Shown one piece after another: positions 10,817-19,854 of a DNA stretch of 64,000 nt (position 1 is its first letter; every line of letters begins with the position of its first letter). Source of the DNA: Bradyrhizobium sp. MOS002. GTDB lineage: Bacteria > Pseudomonadota > Alphaproteobacteria > Rhizobiales > Xanthobacteraceae. Made by a program: the position numbers and the translations under genes. Under the pieces are notes generated by a model. It was not told the DNA's origin and did no database searches. It worked only from the letters and a program-made list of their open reading frames with translations. The stretch lies in NCBI RefSeq assembly GCF_003020115.1, contig NZ_PYFX01000005.1, positions 186,001 through 250,000 of the forward strand, read 5' to 3'.

Positions 10817-11311
10817 TCACCGCGCATCCGGTCTTGAATTCGACGGCAGCGGCGGAGGCGGCTTGCGCGGCACTGGCGGATTGCGCCAGGCGCCGGCGTT
10901 GCGGCCGGCGACCAGCCAGTAGACGACACCGGCGACGATGCCGGCGCCGGTCATGATCTCCAGGTGCCGCCGCACGATGCCTTCGAACTGCAAGGTGTCG
11001 GAGTGAAAGGGAACGAGACCGAGATAGCAGGCGAGCCCCACGACGCCTCCGCCCACGGCATAGGCGAGCGCGCTGCGGATGTAGAGCGCCTCGGTGATCG
11101 CGACGATCACCGCCGCCGGCACCAGCGCAAAACCGGAGACGAAGATGAAGCCGAACCCGAGCAGGATATCGATCGTGCCCTGATCGACGGGACCTGCGCC
11201 GAGATCGGCGAACTCCGGAAACAACAGCGCGACCACGACGATCATACCGCCGATGAAACAGGCGGCGAGAAAGCCGATGAAGATGACGATGAGGCGGCCG
11301 ATCAGGGACAT
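10817..11311 (-). CDS. Four-helix integral membrane protein, function unknown
   Basis: This 164-residue protein has four hydrophobic segments, at about residues 7-30, 48-76, 83-103 and 120-137, followed by a proline-rich tail (RNPPVPRKPPPPLP). I do not recognise a family. The ATG at 11311 starts just before the first membrane helix. An open frame extends over 100 codons upstream, but it translates an intergenic palindrome (11331-11419) and part of the rlmN region in the wrong frame, so it is rejected. The ribosome binding site is weak. Confidence 0.7.
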   Translation of the reverse strand: MSLIGRLIVIFIGFLAACFIGGMIVVVALLFPEFADLGAGPVDQGTIDILLGFGFIFVSGFALVPAAVIVAITEALYIRSALAYAVGGGVVGLACYLGLVPFHSDTLQFEGIVRRHLEIMTGAGIVAGVVYWLVAGRNAGAWRNPPVPRKPPPPLPSNSRPDAR

Positions 11312-11330
11312 GCTGAGGAAGCCAACGTTA

Positions 11331-11419
11331 CCGTCATTGCGAGCGCAGCGAAGCAATCCAGAAATGCGCCCACAGAGGCAATCTGGATTGCTTCGTCGCT
11401 GCGCTCCTCGCAATGACGG
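11331..11419. repeat. Palindromic intergenic repeat, family A copy 1
   Basis: The arms CGTCATTGCGAGCGCAGCGA and, on the other side, TCGCTGCGCTCCTCGCAATGACG are inverted, with inner arms AGCAATCCAGA and TCTGGATTGCT. Copies 2 and 3 are at 14480-14559 and 27167-27246. It lies between rlmN and the four-helix membrane protein gene, both on the minus strand, and may act as a transcript-end hairpin (inference). Confidence 0.85.
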
Positions 11420-11445
11420 GGAAGCAACACAGTGCACATACCAAG

Positions 11446-12648
11446 CTAGTCCGTCATCGCCATGGCGCGCAGCGCCTGTCGCTCGCGCACGGAAAGCTTT
11501 TCCGTCTCCGACTTGAGCTGGCCGCAGGCGGCGAGGATGTCGCGGCCGCGCGGGGTGCGCACCGGCGAGGAATAACCGGCGTTGAAGATGTATTCGGAGA
11601 ATTTTTCGATCTGGTCCCAGTCCGAGCATTCATAGGCGGTGCCGGGCCAGGGATTGAACGGGATCAGATTGATCTTGGCGTGAACGCCCTTGAGCATTTT
11701 TACCAGGAGCTTGGCATCGTCCAGCGAATCGTTGACGCCCTTGAGCATCACATATTCGAAGGTGATGCGGCGCGCATTCGAGGCGCCGGGATAATCGCGG
11801 CAGGCCTGCAGCAATTCCTTGATCGGATATTTGCGGTTGAGGGGCACCAGTTCGTTGCGCAGCTCGTCGCGCACCGCATGCAGCGAAATTGCGAGCATCA
11901 CGCCGATCTCCTCGCCGGCGCGCACGATGTTCGGCACCACGCCCGAAGTCGACAGCGTGATGCGACGGCGGGAAATGCCGATGCCTTCGTTGTCGCCGAC
12001 GATGAGCAGCGCATCGCGCACCGCGTCGAAATTGTAAAGCGGCTCGCCCATGCCCATCATCACGATGTTGGTGACACGGCGCGTGCCATCCTCGCGATCG
12101 GCCCAGTCATTCAGACGATCCCGCGCGACCATCACCTGTCCGACGATCTCGCCGGCGGTGAGATTGCGCACCAGCCGCTGCGTGCCCGTGTGGCAGAAGG
12201 AGCAGTTCAGCGTGCAGCCGACCTGCGAGGAGACGCACAGCGTGCCGCGATCGGTTTCGGGAATGTAGACGCACTCGACTTCATGCGCCCGCTCGACATT
12301 GTCGCCGCTCGGCAGCCGCAGCAGCCATTTACGGGTGCCGTCGTTGGAGATCTGCTCGGCCACGACTTCGGGCCGGTCGACGGTGAAGCGCTCGGCGAGC
12401 GAGGTGCGAATCCCCTTCGAGACCGACGTCATCTCGTCGAAATTCCGGGCGCCGCGGAAATAGAGCCAGTGCCACAGCTGCTGCACGCGCATCTTGCGCT
12501 GCGCGGGCGCGACGTCGATCTCGCCGAGGCAATCGGCCAACTCGGTGCGCGACAGGCCGATCAGCGACGGCTTGGCCGGGGGCACGTAGGTTTCGAGCGG
12601 AGTCTTCTCCACCAGCGTTGCGTTGTGCGGCTCGGTCATCGGTTGCAT
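11446..12648 (-). CDS. rlmN: 23S rRNA / tRNA adenine-C2 methyltransferase RlmN
   Basis: This 400-residue radical SAM enzyme carries the CxxxCxxC cluster motif at Cys145, Cys149 and Cys152 ([15 protein letters not shown]). The downstream MGMGEPL and [10 protein letters not shown] segments and the C-terminal Cys375 needed for the methyl-transfer mechanism in RlmN/Cfr enzymes are also present. It methylates A2503 of 23S rRNA and A37 of some tRNAs. The ATG at 12648 is used. The frame is open 30 codons further, but that extension translates the repeat at 12669-12770. Confidence 0.93.
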   Translation of the reverse strand: MQPMTEPHNATLVEKTPLETYVPPAKPSLIGLSRTELADCLGEIDVAPAQRKMRVQQLWHWLYFRGARNFDEMTSVSKGIRTSLAERFTVDRPEVVAEQISNDGTRKWLLRLPSGDNVERAHEVECVYIPETDRGTLCVSSQVGCTLNCSFCHTGTQRLVRNLTAGEIVGQVMVARDRLNDWADREDGTRRVTNIVMMGMGEPLYNFDAVRDALLIVGDNEGIGISRRRITLSTSGVVPNIVRAGEEIGVMLAISLHAVRDELRNELVPLNRKYPIKELLQACRDYPGASNARRITFEYVMLKGVNDSLDDAKLLVKMLKGVHAKINLIPFNPWPGTAYECSDWDQIEKFSEYIFNAGYSSPVRTPRGRDILAACGQLKSETEKLSVRERQALRAMAMTD

Positions 12649-12668
12649 TGAATGGACCTGATCAGGTG

Positions 12669-12770
12669 GTCGTTCCGGGGTGGTCCGAAGGACCAGACCC
12701 GGAACCTCGAGATTCTCAGGTGCGCAATTGCGCACCATAGTTCGATGCTCCGCATCACCCCGGAATGACG
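12669..12770. repeat. Palindromic intergenic repeat, family G
   Basis: The outer arms GTCGTTCCGGGGTG and CACCCCGGAATGAC are inverted. Nested hairpins GGTCCGAAGGACC and GGTGCGCAATTGCGCACC lie inside. It fills the gap between IalB and rlmN, and its left end runs into an open extension of the rlmN frame. I see a single full copy in this window. Confidence 0.75.
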
Positions 12771-12838
12771 GGAGAAAATCTGGAACGCGCCCTATATAGC
12801 AACCGGCACCGCCGATTGCGACCTTATCAACCCCAGGC

Positions 12839-13501
12839 TTAACGCCTGCAATCCTGCGCGATCTTGTCCAGCGCCTGGGCGAGGCCCTTCAGCGAAAAGG
12901 TGTCGGTCGTCTCGGTCCCCTTGGACGACATGCCCTTGACCACGAGATCGGCGGATTTACGCATGGCCTCGACCATCCGCTCTTCCTCGGCCGCGTTCTT
13001 GATCCAGAGACCGTCACCCTGCGAGTACATGGCGAAAGCAGCACCGCCGACCTCGACCGAGGATTCAGACCCCGGCTTCAGCGCGTAGCCGATCATGACC
13101 GAGACTTCATTGTTGACCTTCTCCGCCGGGCGGGTGGAGACGAAGGCATAGGCAGGGTCGCGCGGCCGATTAGGCGGGTTGGTCTTCGACGACGACGGTT
13201 TGGCCAGCGCGAAGCAGACCTTTTTTCCATTGGGCGCGGCCGAATAGGCGCCCCAGGTGCCGAACTGACCGATCAGGGTTGGCTCGGCGCCGCCCGCAAC
13301 CGCCGCGTGCGGTGCCGCCGGCTTGCTCTCGGGCTTTGCAACCGTCTTTCCGGTGGTATTGGCCACCGGCGCAGCCGGTTTCGGCGCCGGCTCTTTCGGT
13401 GCAGTCTTGGGCGCAGGTTGCGCCGTCTGCGCCCGCGCGGAATCGGTGATCCCACAGGCCGCCACGCCCGTCATCAAAGCTAAAATCAGCACCCGCCACA
13501 T
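12839..13501 (-). CDS. Invasion-associated locus B (IalB) family protein, exported
   Basis: This 220-residue protein has an N-terminal signal peptide with a Cys at 16 and a cleavage site near ARA/QTA. A Pro/Ala/Lys linker covers about 26-70. The IalB domain then begins at [21 protein letters not shown] and includes [21 protein letters not shown]. The family is named from a Bartonella invasion protein, but it is widespread in free-living alphaproteobacteria as a periplasmic protein of unknown role, so no invasion role is implied. A lipoprotein is possible because of the early Cys, but the lipobox is poor. Confidence 0.85.
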   Translation of the reverse strand: MWRVLILALMTGVAACGITDSARAQTAQPAPKTAPKEPAPKPAAPVANTTGKTVAKPESKPAAPHAAVAGGAEPTLIGQFGTWGAYSAAPNGKKVCFALAKPSSSKTNPPNRPRDPAYAFVSTRPAEKVNNEVSVMIGYALKPGSESSVEVGGAAFAMYSQGDGLWIKNAAEEERMVEAMRKSADLVVKGMSSKGTETTDTFSLKGLAQALDKIAQDCRR

Positions 13502-13618
13502 GCTGGAGTGGTTCCCTCAATATTGTGACTGGAAGATGGCCCGGTCGCGCATTGTCCGCGGGGCAGGGATAGCCGGGAAAGTCCAATTTGGGAAGGCAGT
13601 TAGCGAAGCTCGCGGCGA

Positions 13619-14458
13619 CTAGGCTCTGGATCGCGCGGCGCGCTGCTCCGACCATTGCGCATCGGTCCAGCCCAACAAATCCTCGGCGCCGGAGCTGCGC
13701 AAATGCGCGCCACCGTCGATCACCACCATCTCGCCGTTGATATAGCCGGCACGATCGGAGACCAGGAAGCTGGCGAGGTCGGCAAGCTCGCGGTGCTCGC
13801 CGGCGCGTCCCATCGGGTTACGCGCGGCCCACCCTTCGTCGCGACCCTCGGGGCGGAGCTGACCCGAGGCGCCGGCGGTCGGGAACGGTCCCGGCGCGAT
13901 TGCGACGGTGCGGATGCCCTTCGGACCCCATTCCACGGCGAGACTTTTGGTCATCGCCAGCACGGCGGACTTCGCCATCGCCGACGGGACGGTGAAGGCG
14001 CGGCCGGTGATGGTCGAGGTCGAGAGGATCGAAAGCACGACGCCGCCATGCTTGCCGTCGATCCAGCGCTTACCGGCGGCAAGCGTGCAATACATCGTAC
14101 CATGCAGCGTCGGCGCGAGGATCGCATCCGCCGCGCGGAATGAGAGATGTTCGCTCTGCGCAATGAAAGTGGCCGCCGCGTTGTTGACGAGAATATCCAG
14201 CGGCGCCTCGCGCCAGACGGCGTCCATCATGCTCTCGACGACGGTGCCGTCGCGGATATCGCAGGCGATCGTCGTGACCTTGCCGCCGGTCTCTTCGCGC
14301 ATCCCGCGCGCCGCCGCCTCGAGGCGATCGGGCTTGCGGCCGCAGATCACGAGCTCGGCACCGAGCGCGAGGAAGCGGTGCGCCATCGCAGCACCGAGAC
14401 CCGAACCGCCACCGGTGACGAGGATTCGCTTGTCCTTGAGCAGGCCTGTTTCAAACAT
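13619..14458 (-). CDS. SDR family protein resembling 2,4-dienoyl-CoA reductase (DECR type)
   Basis: The 279-residue Rossmann protein binds its cofactor through TGGGSGLG at residues 15-22 and has the NNAAAT motif. The catalytic lysine (Lys163) is present, but the usual YxxxK tyrosine is Ser159 in VPSAMAKSAV. The same substitution and the following KSLAVEWGPKGIR and APGPFPTAG segments are features I know from mitochondrial-type 2,4-dienoyl-CoA reductases of unsaturated fatty-acid beta-oxidation. The assignment is from motif similarity only. AGGAGG stands 8 bases before the ATG at 14458; an upstream extension reads into a family A repeat. Confidence 0.85.
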   Translation of the reverse strand: MFETGLLKDKRILVTGGGSGLGAAMAHRFLALGAELVICGRKPDRLEAAARGMREETGGKVTTIACDIRDGTVVESMMDAVWREAPLDILVNNAAATFIAQSEHLSFRAADAILAPTLHGTMYCTLAAGKRWIDGKHGGVVLSILSTSTITGRAFTVPSAMAKSAVLAMTKSLAVEWGPKGIRTVAIAPGPFPTAGASGQLRPEGRDEGWAARNPMGRAGEHRELADLASFLVSDRAGYINGEMVVIDGGAHLRSSGAEDLLGWTDAQWSEQRAARSRA

Positions 14459-14479
14459 GGTTTGAATCCTCCTTGTTTC

Positions 14480-14559
14480 GTCGTTGCGAGCGCAGCGAAG
14501 CAATCCAGAAACCGTACCGCGGAATAGTCTGGATTGCTTCGCTGCGCTCGCAATGACGG
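14480..14559. repeat. Palindromic intergenic repeat, family A copy 2
   Basis: The arms GTTGCGAGCGCAGCGAAGCA and TGCTTCGCTGCGCTCGCAAT are inverted, with ATCCAGA and TCTGGAT inside and about 18 bases of unrelated loop. It sits between the divergent SDR and quinone oxidoreductase genes, so it cannot be a terminator for either. Confidence 0.85.
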
Positions 14560-14670
14560 GAGGATAGGCCTTCGCTCTGCCCAAACAAAGAAACCGGATT
14601 GTCGCCCGTGCCTAAATCCGGCAGAAACGGGCAAACTATAATTTCAACTCGAAACACCCAAGGTGCCGCC

Positions 14671-15645
14671 ATGAAAGCCATCCTCTGCTCGCAATATTGC
14701 CAGCCCGACGATCTCGTTCTGGCCGACGTGCCGGATCCGGTGGCCGGTCCCGGCGAAGCCGTGATCGCGATAAAGGCTGCGGCGCTGAACTTTTTCGACA
14801 TCCTGATGATTCAGGGCAAGTACCAGATCAAGCCGCCGTTCCCGTTCTCGCCGGCCGCCGAAGTCGCGGGCATGATCGAGAGCATCGGCCCCGGCGTGAC
14901 CGATCTGAAGGTCGGCGATCGCGTCGTCGCCTCCTGCGGCCACAACGGCGCGCGCGAGAAGATCGCGCTGCCGGCGGCATCGATCGTGAAGATCCCCGAC
15001 AATCTCGATTATGACCGCGCGGCCGGCATCATCATCATCTACGGCACCGCGCTGCATGCGCTGGAAGATCGCGCGAGCCCGAAGCCGGGCGAGACGCTCG
15101 CAGTGCTCGGGGCCGCCGGCGGCACCGGACTTGCCGCTTGCGAGCTCGGCAAGCTGATGGGCCTGAAGGTGATCGCCTGCGCCTCGTCGGACGAGAAGCT
15201 CGAATTCGCGAAGGCGCACGGCGCAGAACTCACGCTCAATTACGGCAAGGAAGATTTGAAGGAAGGCCTGCGAAAGCTCACCGGCGGCAAGGGCGTCGAC
15301 ATCATCTTCGATCCCGTGGGCGGCACCTATGCCGAGCAGGCACTGCGCTCGATTGCCTGGGAAGGCCGCTTCCTCGTGATCGGCTTTGCCGCCGGCGACA
15401 TTCCGAAGATGCCGCTGAACCTCGCGCTGCTGAAAGGCTGCGACATCCGCGGCGTGTTCTGGGGCGCATGGACGCGCCTCAATCCGGAAAAGAACCGCGC
15501 CAATCTCGAGAAGCTCGTGAAGTGGACAGCGGAAGGAAAGATCTCCTCGCACGTCGACCGCGTCTTCCCGCTGGCGCAGACGGCGGATGCGCTAAAGGTG
15601 CTCGCGGGACGTCAGGCCATGGGCAAGGTGATTTTGCGTCCGTGA
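14671..15645 (+). CDS. NADPH:quinone oxidoreductase family protein (zinc-free MDR)
   Basis: The 324-residue medium-chain dehydrogenase/reductase begins MKAILCSQYCQPDDL. The GroES-like half is followed by a Rossmann half with VLGAAGGTGLAACELGK as the NADPH-binding turn. There are no structural or catalytic zinc cysteines, as in zeta-crystallin-like quinone oxidoreductases. It probably reduces quinones or activated double bonds with NADPH in the cytoplasm; the substrate is unknown. AAGGTG lies 6 bases before the ATG. It is divergent from the dienoyl-CoA-reductase-like gene. Confidence 0.88.
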   Translation: MKAILCSQYCQPDDLVLADVPDPVAGPGEAVIAIKAAALNFFDILMIQGKYQIKPPFPFSPAAEVAGMIESIGPGVTDLKVGDRVVASCGHNGAREKIALPAASIVKIPDNLDYDRAAGIIIIYGTALHALEDRASPKPGETLAVLGAAGGTGLAACELGKLMGLKVIACASSDEKLEFAKAHGAELTLNYGKEDLKEGLRKLTGGKGVDIIFDPVGGTYAEQALRSIAWEGRFLVIGFAAGDIPKMPLNLALLKGCDIRGVFWGAWTRLNPEKNRANLEKLVKWTAEGKISSHVDRVFPLAQTADALKVLAGRQAMGKVILRP

Positions 15646-15693
15646 GGATGTCGGCGCGTAGAGTGTCGCGACATCGTCACCACACACTCAGCT

Positions 15694-15796
15694 GTCGTCG
15701 CCCGGCTTGACCGGGCGATCCAGTACTCCGTGACGAGCATTGCTCAATCGATGAGCTGCGGCGTACTGGATTCCCCGCTTTCGCGGGGAATGACGG
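15694..15796. repeat. Palindromic intergenic repeat, family D copy 1
   Basis: The arms TCGTCGCCCGGCTTGACCGG and the opposing CCCCGCTTTCGCGGGGAATGACG bracket the inner arms ATCCAGTACTCCG and CGTACTGGAT. The same layout recurs at 25753-25856. It lies between the convergent quinone oxidoreductase and DUF1232 genes and may end transcription from both sides (inference). Confidence 0.8.
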
Positions 15797-15814
15797 CGGA
15801 GGATGCGGCGACAG

Positions 15815-16204
15815 CTACTGCGCGACTTCCGCGTCCGCCTCATCCACCCCGCGCTTCAGCGCGGCGCGGGCGGCTTCGCGATGCTCATTGGTGATGTGGC
15901 TGGCGACCATGCGGATCGCAGTGGCGAGCACGGCGGCGTCATCAGTGAAGCCGAGGATCGGCATCACGTCGGGAACGAAGTCGAACGGCAGGATGAAATA
16001 GGCAATCGCCCCGAGCAGCGACGCCTGGACATGGCGCGGCGTCTGTCGGTCGAAAGCGCAGTAATAGGCGGCGAGCAGATCCTCCGCGAACGGCAGTTGC
16101 GCGGCGACGCGCTTCAGCTTGCGCCAGAAGCGGCGGCGCACGCTCTCACGATCTTCCGCGAGCCGGTCGGCCGGCTCGAAACCGACGCTGTGTTCGGCAG
16201 CCAT
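15815..16204 (-). CDS. YkvA/DUF1232 family membrane protein
   Basis: This 129-residue protein contains the DUF1232 core: AYYCAFDRQTPRHVQASLLG followed by AIAYFILPFDFVPDVMPILG and FTDDAAVLATAIR. The conserved D-x-x-PD motif lies at the end of a hydrophobic helix. The family is widespread, probably membrane-associated, and of unknown function. I chose the ATG at 16204, 10 bases after GAGGAG. A GTG at 16213 is too close to that sequence to use it. Confidence 0.85.
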   Translation of the reverse strand: MAAEHSVGFEPADRLAEDRESVRRRFWRKLKRVAAQLPFAEDLLAAYYCAFDRQTPRHVQASLLGAIAYFILPFDFVPDVMPILGFTDDAAVLATAIRMVASHITNEHREAARAALKRGVDEADAEVAQ

Positions 16205-16295
16205 CTTCGACACACTCCTCGTTCAGCCAGGGGTGGCCGATCGCCGCATCCCGTACTGATCACAAGATGGGGACGCGGCCGGTCCCTGCAAGTCG

Positions 16296-16598
16296 TCAGC
16301 CTGGTGTCAGCTTGGCGATGGCGTTCATCGCCTTGGCGAGCTCGATGTCGAGCGCGGTGACGCCGCCGGCGTCATGGGTCGACAGCACCACCTCCACCGT
16401 CTTGTAGACGTTGCGCCATTCGGGGTGATGGTCCATCTTCTCGGCGACCAGTGCCGCGCGGGTCATGAAGCCGAACGCCTCGTTGAAATCCTTGAAGACA
16501 AAGGTTTTCCCGATCGCGTCGCGTCCTTGAACCTCGGTCCAGCCAGGTAATCCGCCCAGCGCCTGCCTGTGCGCCTCCGCCGAGAGCCGTTCTGCCAT
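16296..16598 (-). CDS. 4a-hydroxytetrahydrobiopterin dehydratase (pterin-4a-carbinolamine dehydratase)
   Basis: The 100-residue protein is the full length of the family and contains the signature [20 protein letters not shown], with the catalytic His pair before PEW, and ends with [12 protein letters not shown]. It dehydrates 4a-hydroxytetrahydropterin produced by aromatic amino acid hydroxylases, or acts in molybdopterin-related pterin recycling in bacteria without such a hydroxylase. No hydroxylase gene is in the window. GGAGG precedes the ATG by 6 bases. Confidence 0.93.
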   Translation of the reverse strand: MAERLSAEAHRQALGGLPGWTEVQGRDAIGKTFVFKDFNEAFGFMTRAALVAEKMDHHPEWRNVYKTVEVVLSTHDAGGVTALDIELAKAMNAIAKLTPG

Positions 16599-16751
16599 GG
16601 TCGCCTCCGTCCTTCAGGGGAACTTTACCCTAACATCGCACTGACGCCTCGGGTTCATACGAGATTCGACCCCATCCGCTAACCATGACGGAGATGTAAC
16701 CCTGCCGGACAAGAAATTTGCTACACTTGGGGGCGTAAATCGCCGGCCAAG

Positions 16752-18197
16752 ATGAAACTGAGCCTCAAGCGACTGTTCGGGAGATCGATGACCGGGGGAT
16801 TGGACCTGGCCGAAGCGCCCACCCCGCCTTCGCCGCGATCATCGGCGCGGAAGACGGCGCTCGTGACTCTCGCCCTGGTGCTCGCGATCGTTGGCGCGCT
16901 CGCCGGCGGCTACTACTTTGCTATGCGGCCGGTGACGCTCAAGATCGCGGTCGGCCCCGCCAACAGCGATGACGTCAAGGTCGTGCAGGCACTGACCCAG
17001 GCCTTCGCGCAGCACAAGAGTTCCGTGCGGTTGCGCCCGATCCAGACCGACGGCGCCACCGCCAGCGCCAATCTGCTCGCGGAAGGCAAGGCCGACCTCG
17101 CCATCGTGCGTGGCGACGTCGACGTACCGAAGAACGCGCAAGCGGTTGCGACCCTGCGCAAGAACGTCGTGGTGCTGTGGTCCGTGTCCGGCAAGGGCAA
17201 GAAGAAGGGCGCGAAGATCACTAAGATCGCGCAGCTCGCCGGCCATCGCGTCGGCGTGGTCGGCCGCACCCAGGCCAACGTCAATTTGCTCAAGGTGATC
17301 CTGCAGCAATACGGCGTCGATCCCGCCAAGGTCGAAATCGTGCAATACCCGGCAAACGAAGCCGTCGAGGCGATCAAGGCCCAGAGGGCTGATGCCTATC
17401 TCGCGGCCGGTCCCGTCAACAGCAAGATCACGTCCGAGGCGATCGCCGCTTCCACCAAGGATTTCGGCACGCCGACCTTCCTCGCGATCGATTCCGCGGA
17501 TGCGATCGCCCAGAACCATCCGGTCTATGAAGCGGCCGAGATTCCCGCGGGCACTTACGGCGGCTCGCCCGATCGTCCCGATGACGAGGTCAAGACCATC
17601 AGCTTCTCGCACCACATCGTGGCGCGCAAGACCGTGTCCGAAACCACCATCGCGGCGTTCACGCGCCAGCTGTTCGCCGTACGCCAGCAATTGGTGACGG
17701 AATTCCCGCTGGCGGCGAAGATCGAAACGCCCGACACCGACAAGGATGCGGTGATTCCCGTGCATCCGGGCGCCGCCGCTTTCGTCGACGGCGAAGAAAA
17801 GACCTTCCTCGACAAATACAGTGATTACATCTGGTGGACCCTGATGGCGCTCTCGGCCATGGGCTCGCTCGGCGCCTGGTTTGCAGGCTATTTGAAAAAG
17901 GACGAACGCGACAACAACAGCCATCTGCGCGAGCGACTGCTCGACATGATCACCGCTGCACGAAAGAGCGAGACGACCGAAGATCTCGATCAGATGCAGA
18001 CCGAGGCCGACGAGATCCTGCGCGACACGCTGCGCTGCTACGACCACGGCGCGATCGAGGAAGGTGCGCTCACCGCCTTCAACATCGCACTCGACCAGTT
18101 TCATGCGGCGGTTGCCGACCGCAAGGCGGTGCTGTTCAGCCTGCCGCAGAACCTGCAGCGCGCCGGTGCGCAATTCCGGGCCGCCGGCAACGCGTAA
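16752..18197 (+). CDS. TAXI family TRAP transporter solute-binding protein, membrane-anchored at both ends
   Basis: The 481-residue protein has an N-terminal hydrophobic helix (about 36-58). A TAXI-type substrate-binding domain follows, including KIAVGPANSDDVKVVQALTQ and the segment ADLAIVRGDVDVPKNAQAV. A second hydrophobic helix lies at about 357-378 (YIWWTLMALSAMGSLGAWFAG), and a charged helical tail of about 100 residues comes last. Ordinary TAXI proteins are free periplasmic receptors of about 320-350 residues that serve a DctM-type permease. Here no permease gene is nearby, and the extra helix and probably cytoplasmic tail suggest a sensor-like or tethered form (inference). The ribosome binding site is weak; an ATG at 16791 is an alternative start. 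Confidence 0.85.
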   Translation: MKLSLKRLFGRSMTGGLDLAEAPTPPSPRSSARKTALVTLALVLAIVGALAGGYYFAMRPVTLKIAVGPANSDDVKVVQALTQAFAQHKSSVRLRPIQTDGATASANLLAEGKADLAIVRGDVDVPKNAQAVATLRKNVVVLWSVSGKGKKKGAKITKIAQLAGHRVGVVGRTQANVNLLKVILQQYGVDPAKVEIVQYPANEAVEAIKAQRADAYLAAGPVNSKITSEAIAASTKDFGTPTFLAIDSADAIAQNHPVYEAAEIPAGTYGGSPDRPDDEVKTISFSHHIVARKTVSETTIAAFTRQLFAVRQQLVTEFPLAAKIETPDTDKDAVIPVHPGAAAFVDGEEKTFLDKYSDYIWWTLMALSAMGSLGAWFAGYLKKDERDNNSHLRERLLDMITAARKSETTEDLDQMQTEADEILRDTLRCYDHGAIEEGALTAFNIALDQFHAAVADRKAVLFSLPQNLQRAGAQFRAAGNA

Positions 18198-18302
18198 GCG
18201 CTTGCGCCGTAATCGCTGCGTCACATTGTCCCAATATAGCGTCGGGCTTCACCCGTGGCGGCCGCTCTGGACAGCCGCCTCACGCGATATCGAGACCGCC
18301 TC

Positions 18303-19844
18303 ATGAACATCAAGTTCTCCCGCCGCCGTTTCCTGGCGACCAGTGCCGGCGCACTTGGCGCTGTCGCAATGCCCCATCTCTCTCGCGCGGCCGACCGGCC
18401 GGCGGTGACCCATGGCGTGCAGTCGGGCGACGTCAGCATCGACAGCGGCGTGGTCTGGGCGCGCACCGACCGACCCGCGCAGATGCTGGTCGAGGTGGCG
18501 ACGACGGAGTCGTTCAGGGATGCCCGCGCACTGCCGCCGATCGCGGCGCTGCCCGAGAGCGACTTCACCGCAAAGATGCTGATCGAAAACCTGCCGGGCG
18601 GACAGGACATCTTTTATCGCGTCCGCTTCCGCGATCTTTCGCACACCGCGGTGGCGGGCGAGCCGGTGACCGGCCGCTTCCGCACCGCGCCCGCCGACCG
18701 CCGCGACGTCAGCTTCGTCTGGGGCGGCGACGTCGCAGGACAAGGCTGGGGCATCAACCCCGATGACGGCGGCATGTTCACCTTCTCGGCGATGCGCAAG
18801 CACCGTCCGGACTTCTTCCTGCACTCCGGCGACACCATCTATGCCGACGGTCCTATCCAGTCCGAGGTGAAGCTCACCGACGGCAAGATCTGGAAGAATG
18901 TCACGATCCTTGAAAAGGCCAAGGTCGCCGAGACGCTGGACGAGTACCGGGCCGCGCACAAGTACAATTTCACTGACGACAATCTTCGCGCCTTCAATGC
19001 CGAAGTGCCGATCTTCGTGCAGTGGGACGACCATGAGGTGACCAACAACTGGTCGCTGTCGAAGGAGCTGCCTGCGACCTACAAGGAGCGCGACATCGCG
19101 CTGCTTGCGGCCCGCGCAGGCCGTGCCTTCCACGAGATGTATCCGATGCGCGAGAGCATCGTTGAGCCCGGCCGCGTCTATCGCCAGATCTCCTACGGCC
19201 CGCATCTCGACGTGTTTGTGCTCGACGAACGCAGCTATCGCGGCCCGAACGGCCCCAATCTCGAAACCGCTTACAGCCCGGCCAGCTATTTCCTCGGCCC
19301 GGACCAGATCGCCTGGCTCAAGCGCGGCCTGTTGAATTCGCGCGCGACCTGGAAGGTGATCGCCTCCGACATGCCGCTCAGCCTCGTTGTATCGGACACG
19401 CCGAAGGGTGGATCGGAGGCCATTGCGCAGGGCGACGGCCCGGTGCGCGGCCGCGAGTTCGAGATCGCCGATATCCTGCGTTTCATCAAGATGGCGCCGG
19501 TCAGCAACACCGTGTGGCTGACGGCGGACGTGCATTACGCCGCCGCGCACTATTACGATCCGAACAAGGCACAATTCCAGGATTTCGAACCGTTCTGGGA
19601 GTTCGTGTCGGGCCCGCTTCACGCGGGCACGTTCGGTCCGAACGCGCTTGACAACACCTTTGGACCCGAGGTGCGCTTCATCAAGGCGCCGGGCAAGGAC
19701 AACCAGAACCTGCCGCCTTCGGCCGGCATGCAGTTCTTCGGACACGTCAAGATCGACGGCGCTTCCGGCCAGATGACGGTGACCTTGCGCGACCGCGCCG
19801 ACGTGGCGCTGTGGTCGACCACGCTCGATCCGAAGCAGGCCTGA
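18303..19844 (+). CDS. Alkaline phosphatase D family protein (PhoD-like), Tat-exported
   Basis: The 513-residue protein starts with a Tat signal (FSRRRFLATSAGALG, twin Arg at 7-9). It continues with the Fe3+/Ca2+ phosphodiesterase-phosphatase domain: FVWGGDVAGQGWGIN, DFFLHSGDTIYADGPI, FVQWDDHEVTNNW and TADVHYAAAH carry the metal-binding Asp, Asn and His residues. It should hydrolyse phosphate esters in the periplasm. The start at 18303 gives the correct Tat signal; the frame is open 16 codons further without a ribosome binding site. It is the second secreted phosphatase in the window. Confidence 0.92.
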   Translation: MNIKFSRRRFLATSAGALGAVAMPHLSRAADRPAVTHGVQSGDVSIDSGVVWARTDRPAQMLVEVATTESFRDARALPPIAALPESDFTAKMLIENLPGGQDIFYRVRFRDLSHTAVAGEPVTGRFRTAPADRRDVSFVWGGDVAGQGWGINPDDGGMFTFSAMRKHRPDFFLHSGDTIYADGPIQSEVKLTDGKIWKNVTILEKAKVAETLDEYRAAHKYNFTDDNLRAFNAEVPIFVQWDDHEVTNNWSLSKELPATYKERDIALLAARAGRAFHEMYPMRESIVEPGRVYRQISYGPHLDVFVLDERSYRGPNGPNLETAYSPASYFLGPDQIAWLKRGLLNSRATWKVIASDMPLSLVVSDTPKGGSEAIAQGDGPVRGREFEIADILRFIKMAPVSNTVWLTADVHYAAAHYYDPNKAQFQDFEPFWEFVSGPLHAGTFGPNALDNTFGPEVRFIKAPGKDNQNLPPSAGMQFFGHVKIDGASGQMTVTLRDRADVALWSTTLDPKQA

Positions 19845-19854
19845 CGCCGTATCG

